From assembly GCA_005784505.1 (NCBI GenBank), contig VCAZ01000137.1:248001-312000 (forward strand): DNA of 64,000 bases, given 5' to 3'. The notes below the pieces were generated by a model. That model saw only the letters and a program-made list of their open reading frames with translations. It searched no databases and was not told the origin of the DNA. Below, one piece after another: positions 11,215-22,900 of the stretch (position 1 is the first letter of the stretch; every line of letters begins with the position of its first letter). The translations under genes and the position numbers were made by a program. This DNA is from Bagarius yarrelli (taxonomy: Eukaryota; Chordata; Actinopteri; Siluriformes; Sisoridae).

Positions 11215-11345
11215 TTTACTTTCTTTTCCGGTCAGTATGTCTACATTGGGTTGTTTAGTGTAAATGCAGATATCGGATATGGATCAGTATTGAAAGATGA
11301 TGTAATATCAAAAAAATCATCTAAACCTGCAGTGTGAATGCAGCA
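11215..11345 (+). repeat. Dispersed unknown repeat (family M)
   Basis: 'tctacattgggttgttt', 'aatgcagatatc' and 'gtgaatgcagcat' recur in the same order at 29815-29960, with related pieces at 29535-29580 and 51500-51602. Probably a small non-autonomous DNA element; family unknown. Confidence 0.5.
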
Positions 11346-12888
11346 TAAGTTGCGATGTGTTGTGTCATTATTGTTTGATGTATTGCGACTGCTGTCATTT
11401 AAATTATCTATAACTTATAAAACATCCTGTGTATATTAGATTTATATGTATTTCACATTTTGATTACAAAATTATCACTTAGGCAAACAGTAATCTGTTT
11501 AACAGATATCTAAACTACCAATCAGAACCATTTATCAGGCACACTTATGCCATATTTGGTGCAGAACAGCATTAATTTTTCAAGATAGACTCGCAGACAG
11601 TTTTTGAAGGACCTCAGCAGGTTCTTTTTGGTTGGAGGCTGATGATGTTGAGATTGAGGATCTGTGAGGGCCAAACTTTCACTTCCATTTGTGAAAATAA
11701 AACCTCTATCATTCTTCCCTGTTGCCTGCAGACACTCTTTACTGTACTGTGTCTCAACTTTTCACCAAACAGTCTGCCTTCTTTTACAGGTATTTTTTAT
11801 TCTTGACTTATCTGTCCTGCAGCCCTGTTGCTAATCTTCTGCTCCCGTTTGTATGGTTTCATGCACAGTTTTCACATCAGTGGTATTTTATTGGCCACAA
11901 TTCTTCCATGAAGAGCACTTATAGCCAAACTTTCCTGTACAGTTGATAGGTGTAACAGGGTCCGATGGTGCTGCTGGACATCTTCCAGGACATGTCTTTT
12001 ACCCTTTAAACACTACAGTCCTCAACATTTTCCCCTTTTCTGCTTCTTTAACAGAGCTTTAGCAGGACATTTTGAAACCCCAGTCTGCTTTAATATCTTG
12101 GTCTAAAAGTGACCCTGCTGTCTGTTGCTGTGCTCAATCTTGCCATGACATATGACCTACGACAAACTTTATGACCCCCATATGTATATTGGAAAGAGCC
12201 TTATAATACGATACATATCACACTACATGGGTCACGATACAGTTTTAAGCCTCCATGACAGCTGTTTATGTTTCAGTTAATGTCTGAGTTCCAAATGAAC
12301 ATATAAAGTTGATGATCATTAGCTCCTGCTAATACTTAATACTTAACATCAGGATAGCAGTCATTAAGCTAATTGGTGTATTTAAATTGTATTTATAGAT
12401 TCTGTGGAAGGTGTAGGAGTCAAAGGGTCTAAAAAGGTGACGTCATGGTTACAGTATTTCTATTGGACAGGTATATGGAATATGGGTGTGATTGGATTTT
12501 GGTGTGTTTGATAGGAACTCAGAGTTTATGTAGCTTGTGTATCTTTATGAATGAGTGTAACTCCAGCAGCAGCAGTCTGTGTAATCGGGGGCGTATTATT
12601 ATATTTGGTGTTTTAGTACCGTTATTAATTACATTAATGACATGTAATGTACTGTATTAATCTTCACCGATTGTCTAGTCTGTGTGTGTTCATGTGTTTA
12701 GGCAGGGTTTTGGCTTATGCACTTTCATTGCTATCTGGCTACAAAATTTCTGTAAGTGTGGTCATTTAAGTTGAAGGGACGTCACACCAAATATTAAATT
12801 GGTTTAGATTTTTCTTTGTCCTCACAATTTGCATTGATAAAAACGAAACAATTAAAAGATATATTTTTGAAACAACTCTACTTTACAG
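11346..12888. other. ghr intron 1, possible decayed mobile sequence
   Basis: The stretch 11530-12180 has the texture of a decayed coding element on the minus strand (for example 'ggacctcagcaggttctttt'), but I cannot name it. 12200-12888 shows nothing recognisable. Confidence 0.3.
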
Positions 12889-12889
12889 C

Positions 12890-13065
12890 ATTACATAATG
12901 ACTGGTTCCACCCCCTATATATATGTATATTGCCGTAGTTTGGTGAGAGTGCATGTACACAGGGATGTGAGACAGAATAAAAAGTGAATACATGTCTGTA
13001 TCTAATAAACCAGTTCAGTACATTTTGGACTGCTTTTGTTCTTTACTTATCAAATTCAAGTGTTT
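12890..13065 (+). mobile_element. Possible LTR end fragment
   Basis: A 'cccctatatatatgt' TATA-like phrase is followed about 110 bp later by 'ctaataaaccagttcagtac'. That arrangement fits an LTR R-U5 region. Single copy, so weak. Confidence 0.25.
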
Positions 13066-14356
13066 AGGCGAACCTGCGACGAACGCTCGGCCCGGGACTT
13101 TGGACTTTTGAGAATCGAATCAGGAATTGTTAGAGAAATCGTTCCTCCCCTATATACAATAGATTTAATGGATTTGTGTTATAGCCAATCTGTAGGAAGA
13201 TGTTATTAATATCTTAAAAAATTACTTCTAGAGAAATGTAAGGATCATTATCGCTTTAATAAATCAAAATAAAATTTGATTTGACACATAATTTCTACAT
13301 TTTTCTGCTCTATTACATTAAAAAATAAAAGATTTTTTTTAAAAACCTGCTTATTTGATTTAATATAAATTAACTTTTAAGTAAATATAATGTAAAAATG
13401 TAATAGAGCTGAAGGTTTGGTGATTATTTTCCCTCTTTTATATTACTGATAGCCCAAACTTGTTGTGATATAACGTCATTTTTTCCGCTTAGTGAAATAT
13501 TTGGAATAAAAGTGAAAAATAACAATAACAGCGTGAAAGAGCTGAATTGGAGGTCTTTAGATTTTAGTATGTGACCTCAAATTTTCGCCAAGGCTTTGTT
13601 TTATGTCAGTACAGCCTTTATTGATCACAGATCCAGCTGTTACTGCAGGAATATGGAATACAGTTTAATGTAGTGCACATGCTAGTTATGATTCAATTCT
13701 CATTTAGTAATCCATGACCTGTATTCTCCCTACATGAGATGTTTTTGTGTTAACTGTAAAAAAAAAAGATCCCCCATGTCTCCTTCACTGTGGGTTGGAG
13801 TAAAAGGCAGCTCCTTAATTGTGCAAGTCAATAGCTGTGACGCCGCAATGTTGATTCTAAGAATTGACTTTCCAGTAGCAGAAAGAACAGAGTGGAGCGC
13901 AAACATTTCCCAACCTCCCCACACGGCTCAGGCTGGAGTGTCCTGTTTCAAGCTGATGTGTTTACCGTTTTCTGTGTTCAGTTAATGATCCAATCAACAC
14001 CATTTCAGATAACTGTTCTCAGAATGAACATCACCTAATTTATCACTTTAAAGGACATTAAAGAACTGGGATTTGGGCACGGTTTGATCTGCACTCAACA
14101 CTAACCTCTTTAAGAGCCTTCATGAATCATCATCAGTTTGATTACATTTTATTTTAATCTCCAACTCCCATTGTTCATGTTTAAAAGCTACACTTTTACT
14201 TTAGTGCTGTATTATTAGTGTAATTGTGTTTAATGCATGTAAATCAAATGGACCTCAGGCTGAACCTGCATTGGTAAGACATCGTCTAGAGCGTCTTAAC
14301 CCAAACCCGCAGACAATCTGATGTAGATTTGATAAATGGCCATTATTTTAGAATGT

Positions 14357-14360
<4 letters not shown>
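13066..14360. other. No recognised feature (ghr intron 1)
   Basis: AT-rich intronic DNA. Open frames of up to 83 codons around 13734-13985 show no recognisable domain. Confidence 0.4.

Positions 14361-14390
<30 letters not shown>
14361..14390 (+). repeat. (GT)n microsatellite
   Basis: About 14 perfect GT dinucleotides. Confidence 0.95.
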
Positions 14391-14392
<2 letters not shown>

Positions 14393-14417
14393 AGAAGCTG
14401 AGAATAGACTTATAGCC

Positions 14418-14935
14418 TAGTGCTGGGCGGTATACCAGTTCCAAATACCAGTGTTTATTATCAATTTGGCACAGCGTTTGTTCCAGATTTCCGAGTTGTG
14501 TAGCGTTCATGCAAACCATTCCACCCGCATAATTCCTTTTTCTAATTATGTAATACTCACAGCAGAAAATTACAAAATTGAAACAAAAGAGAACGCAAAA
14601 GTCAGCAAAAGTGAGTTATCCAGCCAAGTGCACAGTTATGGCAAGCCAAAAGTATCAATAAACATGAGTGTCAAATGTGTGAAAACTACCAAAAGGTTCT
14701 TTTTACAGCATTTTGAACATTTGGATTGCCATTTCCTATATAGTGCTGCCATAGCATGGCATGGCGGCATATTTTCAGTTTGTTTTTTTGTTCTTTTTCT
14801 TTGGGCCAATACCTGATAATGGTATTTTCTGATAATGGCCAAAAATGTGGTACATCCCTGGCTGATACCCCGTCATGCATAAAAAAACATCCAGTCATAT
14901 ACCGTAAAACTGAAATAATTTTGAAAATAGCCCAG
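14418..14935. mobile_element. Probable non-autonomous hAT-like element, degenerate
   Basis: Left side reads 'gtgctgggcggtatacc' followed by 'aataccagtgttta'. The right side has 'gtcatataccgtaaaact', giving imperfect inverted GGTATA/TATACC ends like those of common fish hAT elements. Overlapping 100-122-codon frames on both strands are probably chance frames within the repeat. Confidence 0.4.
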
Positions 14936-15019
14936 TCTTTCAACACCCTCAGAGTGACTTGTGTTAGGAATCTTATCCTGTATCCTCGGAACCTTTTTAA
15001 AGAATCACCCAATACATTT

Positions 15020-15175
15020 GGCAAGACATCCTTACATTTATCATTTTTATACAACTGAGCAATTGGTCAAGGTCCTTGCTTAAGGGTCCGGCAGTGGCGA
15101 CTTGCTGGGAATCGAACCCTGATCTTCCAAATAGCAGTCTAACACCATATCCACTAAGCTACCACTTCCCCCGAT
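15020..15175 (-). mobile_element. tRNA-derived SINE (family B)
   Basis: Reverse-strand copy with 'gggaatcgaaccctgatctt' B-box and head ending 'ctaagctaccacttccccc'. Tail start is lost. Confidence 0.75.
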
Positions 15176-15860
15176 ATAAATAAAACCCAATCAAAAAACA
15201 GAGTTTTTCTCTGCCATGTAAACAAATTGCAGATAATGATTTAAACAGTCCAGCTGTCCACATGTTCCTGTGGGAACCCGTCCCTGTTTAAGAGCTTGTA
15301 TATTTATTTTTACTCTATGTAGGTTTATATTGTCTTTTGTTGTTTATATCTATTGTGCATGTTCTTAGCCGTCCTTACTGTGAACTGTGTCCAACTGCCT
15401 TTAAACAAACCTCTTTATGTTTCCTAGCAACAACTGGTACAGAGTTCACTTAATTACAGTGTCACACAGTGTGCACCTTCCTAACATCAACCACTAACAC
15501 GTGGAACAAATAAGATAGATGTGGAGTATATAGGCTGTTGGGTTAATAAATGATTTCTATAAGATCTATAGATCCAAATTTAACCTAGAATAAAACTAGC
15601 CATGTTACAGTAAGCTACATATCATAATACTGAGCATTATGTAGACTGGCCTAAAGATACTATTAGAATCTATTGAGATCCAAATCTGAGATGATTTAAT
15701 TGTCTATTACATTAAACTACAATAAAGAGACTTTTAATCTTGAAGTCTCGGTCAGTTTAAGTCTGATTACTTTAATAAAGTTTTAGCTTTTTGTAGCACT
15801 TCTCATAACTAGCACCAGTACACACTATACACATTTGGAAAATGATTAAAAATTGTAATT
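15176..15860. other. No recognised feature (ghr intron 1)
   Basis: AT-rich intronic DNA with no coding or repeat signature that I can name. Confidence 0.4.
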
Positions 15861-15861
15861 C

Positions 15862-16215
15862 GGGGCAGCATGTTGGCTTAGTGGTTAGCACTGTTGCCTT
15901 ACAGCAAAAAGGTCCCGGGTTCGGTTCCCCTCCAGGGGTCTTTCTGTTATCCCCGTGCTTGTGTGGGTTTACTCTGGGTTCTCTAGTTTCCTCCTACAGT
16001 CCAAAAACATGTATGTTAGATTGATTAGTGATTCTAAATTGCCCATAGGAGTGTGTGTGTGGTCGGTGTGGCCCCAGTAATGGACTGGTGACCTGGGTGT
16101 CCCCCTCCTGGGTGTCCCCCTCCTTCGCCTGCACCTGCCTTTCGCACTTTCAGAGACGGCTGGGATCCTTTCAGAGCAGATCCTTGTGACCCCGAATTAG
16201 GGCATAAGGATGAAT
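15862..16215 (+). mobile_element. V-SINE-like SINE (family A), full length
   Basis: Best-preserved copy. Head 'ttggcttagtggttagcact', B-box 'ggttcggttcccc', core 'ctcctacagtccaaaaacat', and end 'tgtgaccccgaattagggca' followed by GAATGAATGAA. Confidence 0.8.
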
Positions 16216-16515
16216 GAATGAATTGTAATTAGTAGGGCTCAGACATCATGATATAATATAATATACCTTAATTAGCTATTTTGTTATATGCTCATTAGGA
16301 GGAGTATCACAGGAATATATGTGATTTCTTATAATACGATCAGAGTGTTTTTATGAATCTGAATTTTGGGACATTTTTCATAGTAGAGAAGTGTATAAAA
16401 ACTAAAAAAAAAAGATATTTTTAGATATTTTTAGGAAAGGAAAAATGTGTATCATGGATATCATGAGAAATTATCTCACATATAAGAGTCTAACTTTTTA
16501 ACCCTCTCTGTGTAG

Positions 16516-16608
16516 AAAGCCGTGTCATGGGGATCCAACGCTACTTCATTATCTGCCTCTTCTTTTCTGCTGCTGTTGCATCCAAAGATGAACAAACCTC
16601 AATACAAG
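16516..16608 (+). CDS. ghr: ghr exon 2: start codon and signal peptide
   Basis: Acceptor 'ctctctgtgtag|aaag' at 16515. ATG at 16527 opens MGIQRYFIICLFFSAAVAS, a hydrophobic leader. Donor 'acaag|gtact' after 16608, phase 1. The first 11 bases are untranslated. Confidence 0.85.
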
Positions 16609-16695
16609 GTACTTTCTTCATTTTAACAATGCATATTAATATATATGATCGCATATGTATTGGAAGATGAATCGCAAAGCTTAGCCTTGATAAAC

Positions 16696-16731
<36 letters not shown>

Positions 16732-16940
16732 TATATGTGTGTGTGTGGTCATGTGATCCTTCAGGTTGAACACAGATCCATTATTTAGAAGTAAAATTTT
16801 AATTTTTGTATTAACAGTGATGGTATGTATCCTGATATTATTCGTGGTACGAAGGAGTGAACCTGAACCAGAAACAGGATGTTTTGATCAGGAAACACTT
16901 TCTAATATCAGAGGAACAGCCAGTTGTGAAAAAAACCGCC

Positions 16941-16999
<59 letters not shown>

Positions 17000-19900
17000 A
17001 CACACTCTGAATGCATAAAAACACTCTATAGGAATTTGCTTTCCCCCTTAAGAGGCCACTCTGTGTGTCCCGTTTGAGCTGCTGCAATGCGGCTTATGCT
17101 TATAGTCCAACACTGTGTGTAGTTCACTGTTATTGTGTTTAAAGTGTCGTGTATTCCAGGACCAAAATAAGACAGGACTGAGATTTTCGTGGTATGTCTG
17201 TTGGATATAAAAAGAAAAAAATGAGGCACGGCTTAAGGACAAAATTTTTCAGTTCAGTAAAAGCTATTTTTTATTTCTAAAACCCTACGTTAATTTTAAT
17301 TTTTATGAATATATAACACTTGATATAGTGGGAATTGCCACAAAGATGCTTTATCAAAATACATCAGTTTAGTTTGGCTTGCTATACTCTCTGAGTATTA
17401 TTCAAAGGTTGAATTCTAGTAGGGAAGTACGGTGGCTTAGTCATTAGCAGGGTTTCCTCACAGCAAGAAGGTCCCAGGTTCGGTTTTCAGGCAGGGGTCT
17501 TTCTGTGTGGAGTTTACATCTTCTGCCTGTGCTTGTGCTTGCTTCCTCCCACAGTCCAAAAACATGTATGTTAGATTAATTGGTGATTCTAAATTGCCCA
17601 TAGGAGTGAGTGTGAGTGTGTGTGGCTCTATGATGGACTGGTGACCTGTCCAGGGTGTCCTCCTCCTGCCTTTCTCCCCTTTCAGAGACGGCTGGGATAG
17701 ACTCCAGCAGATCCCTGAGACCCAGAATTAGGAAATAAGCGGGTATAGAAGATGAATGAACTGTAGTGTATTTTTGTGACACGTGTAAACCAGCCAAGTG
17801 TCATTCCAAAACTGAAATAAAAGAAAGTAAAAAAGCATGTGCTAATCTAAATTCTGAGGATGATGTAATTAAACCTGGGAACAGTACAATTACCTATAAA
17901 CTTTGATTCAGAATGTAGCCAGTTGGTTTTTTCCCTCAACACTTTCTTGTTGGCAAAAGCTTAGTAGAAACATTTGTCTTAGGAATGCAGTCTTTGCATT
18001 TCTGGTTCCCCTTCAGGTACGAGACGCTTCGTTAAAGCTCTTCGGGAACACCCTTTTATAACCATTGCCCTGAAGCATGAGTGTAATCTGACCAATCAGA
18101 AAACATTTCCATCAGGGGCATCGAGCAGAAAGTACTGCTATATACACATTTAAAGTAAATATGCCGAAAAGAAAGCAGAAAATAGAGACAGAGATATTAA
18201 AAAGGCAGAATTTTCGGTGGGGTGTTTATCCGTGCCCCAGATTTATTTAAAACATGGGTACACACGTGTGTTAGCTGCCTGGGAGCGGAGCAATGCTAAC
18301 ATTGTGAGTGTTTGCCAGTGTGTCTGCTCCGCTTTCATCTGGCCCAACTTCTGCTTTCATCCTCAGAGGAGGTGGAAGCTATGAGTGTCGAGGGCAGTGT
18401 GGAGTAGCAACCAGGCTCCCTGGCATATGAGAAGCTTTTGGAGGTTATAACCTGAGCTGTTGCTAAGTTAAATATAGAGCGGGCAGCGAAAAAAAGGGAC
18501 CTCGTATTAAGCTAGACAATCAGCAGGACCCAGTTAACTGCCCGATTGCTTCAGTACAGAAATTCCTGCAAGAACGTTTCTCTGCTAAGCTAACACTGTC
18601 ACCCAGGGTGACTGCAGGGCAAATAAAGTTTCTATCATGGGACCTAAGGTGTTAGGGGGAAACTACCGCTGGAGGAGGCATCAGAAAAACACCTGACAAT
18701 TGAAACAGTGTTCCTACTGGATGTTTTCTCCATCAGGAGGACTGGCGTTGTCCATCTGGCCATCATGCCTGAACATTTGTAGGGTGACAGGTTGGGTTAC
18801 CCCGCATACATCTGTTCAATTCTACAACCTGGATCTATCCAGGGTTCTCGCGTCACACAGTCCCCACACATGACACTGGGGCAGTGACTTGGTGCTATGG
18901 CAACATGGGTAACTCTTAGAGCTATTTAGGGACCATATCTAATTGTGATTTTTCTGATGGATATTGTGATTGCGATTTAGTTTTCTTAATATTGTACAAC
19001 ACACATTTTATAGATTCCTTATTTCCCTGTAGTCCAGCAGATCGTCACAGTAGAACATTAGGATCGTTACAGCAGAACATCAGGATCGTCACAGCAGAAC
19101 ATTAGGATCGTCATTGATCTGCGTATTTAATTTGGCACAATTCAAATTGGCAAATTATTCGGACTTTAGACTGGCACTGGGAGTACACTGAAACCCCCAA
19201 ACACAACCCCACCCCACCCCCCTCCCACACACACCCATTGGGGTCTTCATAAGGGCATGGTAGTGAGAGCACAGGGGGCGTATCACTAGAGCTCCACAAC
19301 CCTAAAAATATAGTACATGCCTGGGTGTCTCCTAATAAGAAGTTTTAAACATACATTTGTAAGATGAAAAGTCAACATACTTTAAAAATTAATTCCAGGT
19401 GGTTTCATCTAATTAAAATGTAAATAAAAGCGTTCATATTATTGTTTTATCAGCACCTTTAATTTTTACATGTCTGGTATTTGGCAGACGTCCTTATCCA
19501 TAGCGACTTACAATTATCTTATTAATACAACTAAGCAATTGGGGGTTTAAAGGCCTTAATTAGGGGCCCAACAGTGGTGGCAACTTGGTTGTGATGGGAC
19601 TCAAACCCCGATCTTCCAATAAGCAGTCTAACACCTTAACCACTGTGCTACCACCTCCACTGGGGATTTTTTAGCCACCTGTGTGTGAGATTTAACACAT
19701 TAGTTACACTGCAGTATCTCTGATTGCACCATGCTTGATCTGCCCTCTTTAGGACAACATGAATTGTCAAAGCTCTGGCAGCGGTATGTAAAACAATTTG
19801 GAGCTGTGCAGCATTTTTCTCCTCAAAACTCAACCCGCCATCTTCAATGCATTAACACCTTCCACGTGCTACACTGAATTTTTAGCCACCTGTGTGTGAG

Positions 19901-22900
19901 ATTTAACACATTAGTTACACTGCAGTATCTCTGATTGCACCATGCTTGATCTGCCCTCTTTAGGACAAATCATGAAATTTCAGCTCTGGCAGCGGATGTA
20001 AAACAAGATGGAGCTGTTGCAGCATGTTTTCTCTTCTTCGATCCACCTGCATGTAAAAATGCTTTAACAGGATCAACAAAACGTGTCTCTTTCAGCCTTC
20101 ATTCTGTCCTGCATTCGAACATACGGTTGCATAGCAAGGATTTTGCTCATAGCATAGCATATCTACATAACACACGATTTGTCGGAGTTAGAACACGATG
20201 TAAATTTCAGCACTAAGGAGAAAGAGGGCTTGTGCAAGCTTTGGCAGAAGCCCCATGCTGACACACCAGTGTGTTTCACATGAAAATTTCTAGCAGGCAG
20301 TTCCAGGAAAAAGCCACATGCCGGCCTCTGGGCCTGAGAGGCAGCTGTGATTTATCCTGTCAGTTCAGCGTCTTTCTGAGAACACCATGATGAGTGTGGC
20401 AACATGTCCACAAATAGGCTAGACATGGATACACTCTGCTTCCAGTCCTTCATTACAAAGATTATACAGAGTGTTTCTATTCATTTAATGAAGGAATTAA
20501 AATGTATAAACAATTAAACTGAATTAATACTAAATGGAATCCTTTAATCAGTATTATTATATTTATTTCCTGGAATTATTTATTAAGCATCGAAAAAATG
20601 CATAAAGCCAAAAATATATGAAATAAAAAGAACAAATTTAATAGAAATGTTTTTTTCTGTGTTTTTAATTGCATTAAAAACAAAAAAATGAAAATATAGA
20701 ATATTATAAAAAAAACACGCGCCCTCGTCTCTCGTTCCCCGGCCCCCCACCAGCAAGGTAGAAGGCCATGACACGGCCGCCCGCTTACAGCAGCATGGTG
20801 GCTTAGTGTTTAGCACTGTTGCCTCACAGCAAGAGAGGGGTCGATTCCTCTGCAGGGGTCTTTCTGTGTGGAGTTTGTATGTTCTCCCTGTGCTTTGGGT
20901 TTACTCCAGGTTCAAATATACTTTATTTTCACATTTTGTAAGTACAGCCATTATTGAGGTGGGAATAAAATACAATCCCATGTGGATTTTGTGTGAATGT
21001 CCTACACTTTAATCAGGTGTCAAAAATAAACTTTACTGAGGTGTCCTGAGGTGATTGTTGTATAAATGCTGGACGTCCCATTTTTACTGTTCAGTTTATT
21101 TAGTTTTGTGTTAAACGGATGTGAAAATGTGCAGATGATTAGAAGAAATGTTTGGTTAATGAATCTGTGTTTGTAGGTTTACAAGTTATTTGTCATTTCT
21201 TGTACGTGAGCGCATATGAGGAAAAATATTCAGTGTGTGAACTGTGGTTTTATAAGTAGGTTAAAGTTCCCATAGGTAACAGATGATTATTAGTTCAAAT
21301 GGGCATCATTTTAACTCTCACCGCTACGTGTTTTTCCAGGTTGGAGCTGGAATTCTTCTACGCTGTGTTCCGTTTTATTGCACACAGCATGAATCGCCTT
21401 ATGAAACTATTCTTTTTGACGTTTTAGAGTAAAAACAGACTGAATTTGAGGACACTGGTGATCTGCCTCCGATAAAACACACATGTCTTCCTCTGCTTCA
21501 TCTTCCAGCTAAACTCTTCCAATTAATAAATCTCATATTTATTACTGTTTGGCAGTAACGGAGGAACGTCATTTAGATGATGCAAGAAATCCAGACGGAG
21601 TGCTGGAAGTACACAAAGTTATCAGGGTAGCGGTTGTTGTTAAACAGTATTTCAGAGGAAAGATAAGTGGGATGTCATCCTTACATAACAAAGAGGAGCA
21701 AATTTTTACCGATCTAAAATATTTGTCTGTCATCGAGGCAGCAATATAAGCAACTTCCTTGTTCACCAGACTTTTGTTTGGGTTTTTACATTAAATGAAC
21801 TGTGGTCGCTGCACACATGAACATTAACTGACTTTTCTATTTTCCACTGCAGATGCAGGTTTCAGGCCACTTTTTACTTCATTTTTCAGTCAATTTCTTG
21901 AAAATTTCCCCTTTATGTGCAGCAGTAAAATCTCACAATAAAATCTCTTTAATTTTTCTCGGTTTGACCGGTTTGCACATCTGCAAACAATGCAAAACAT
22001 CTGCCTTTTCAGTTTCTGCCAGTGACTCTCATATAGAAAAATTACCCCCGGCCTGCCAATGGCAACTCGCGGGACTGCAATGATCATCATGTGCAAACAA
22101 CCTAGTGAGATTCTGTTATATACACACAATTATATGCAGTTGAACTTTGAAACCGCCCTTTCCATTAGACACGCCCCACATTCCCATTCCGACGCACAAG
22201 ACTAACAAGGAACACCTGAGAACAATAATCAACACATTATTGAAAACAAGATATAAGGACAGAGGAAGCATATGACAGGAAGATATGAGGAAGTAAATAA
22301 AGCATTAAACAGGAAATGTCTTGAAAAGCTTAGCTAGCTAGCATAGCATAGCTTATTTTAGCTTGGCTAGCATAGCTTAGCGTAAAAGTATGTATGTCAC
22401 ATTTGTACAAAAAATATTTTAAAACTTCTTTAATTAACATCTTTTTACATGTATAAAATTAATACCACTTAAATCCTAAATATAAAAAAATAAAGCACTT
22501 TTAAAAAAAGTGTTTTTTGATAATGTTTAATTCCCTCGGGCCGACACTCTTTAGTTATTGTTAGTAATGATGACATGACGATGTTGAGGAAATAAATGCT
22601 CAACAGATCCGGAAAAGCACTGACGAAAAACATGTAAAATCAGTACCGTCGCTTTCTATATGCAGTTTCTTAGCATTTTTAGATACAATTTTAATACCCC
22701 ACATATTATTAGTGTCTTAGTGGTAAATAGTCAAGTAGATTTGTGAGAGATTAATATATATTTCCTTTTTATCAAAAAGCCTGACGGACAGGGATACATT
22801 TTGGAAGACACAGTAACCCCGAGACGTCAGGCTACCAATTTAGTAAATCCTGGATTTGCTCAGGCTCACACACAATGCGCGAGTGTCACATTTACATCTA

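Noticed and set aside
14451..15058. Overlapping frames of 100-122 codons on both strands
   Set aside because: They lie inside a degenerate hAT-like repeat and have no recognisable protein features or splice context.
16766..17077. 103-codon frame with a hydrophobic stretch and polyproline near ghr exon 2
   Set aside because: The polyproline comes from a poly-C/(CA)n tract. It is not in phase with ghr exons and shows no GHR similarity.
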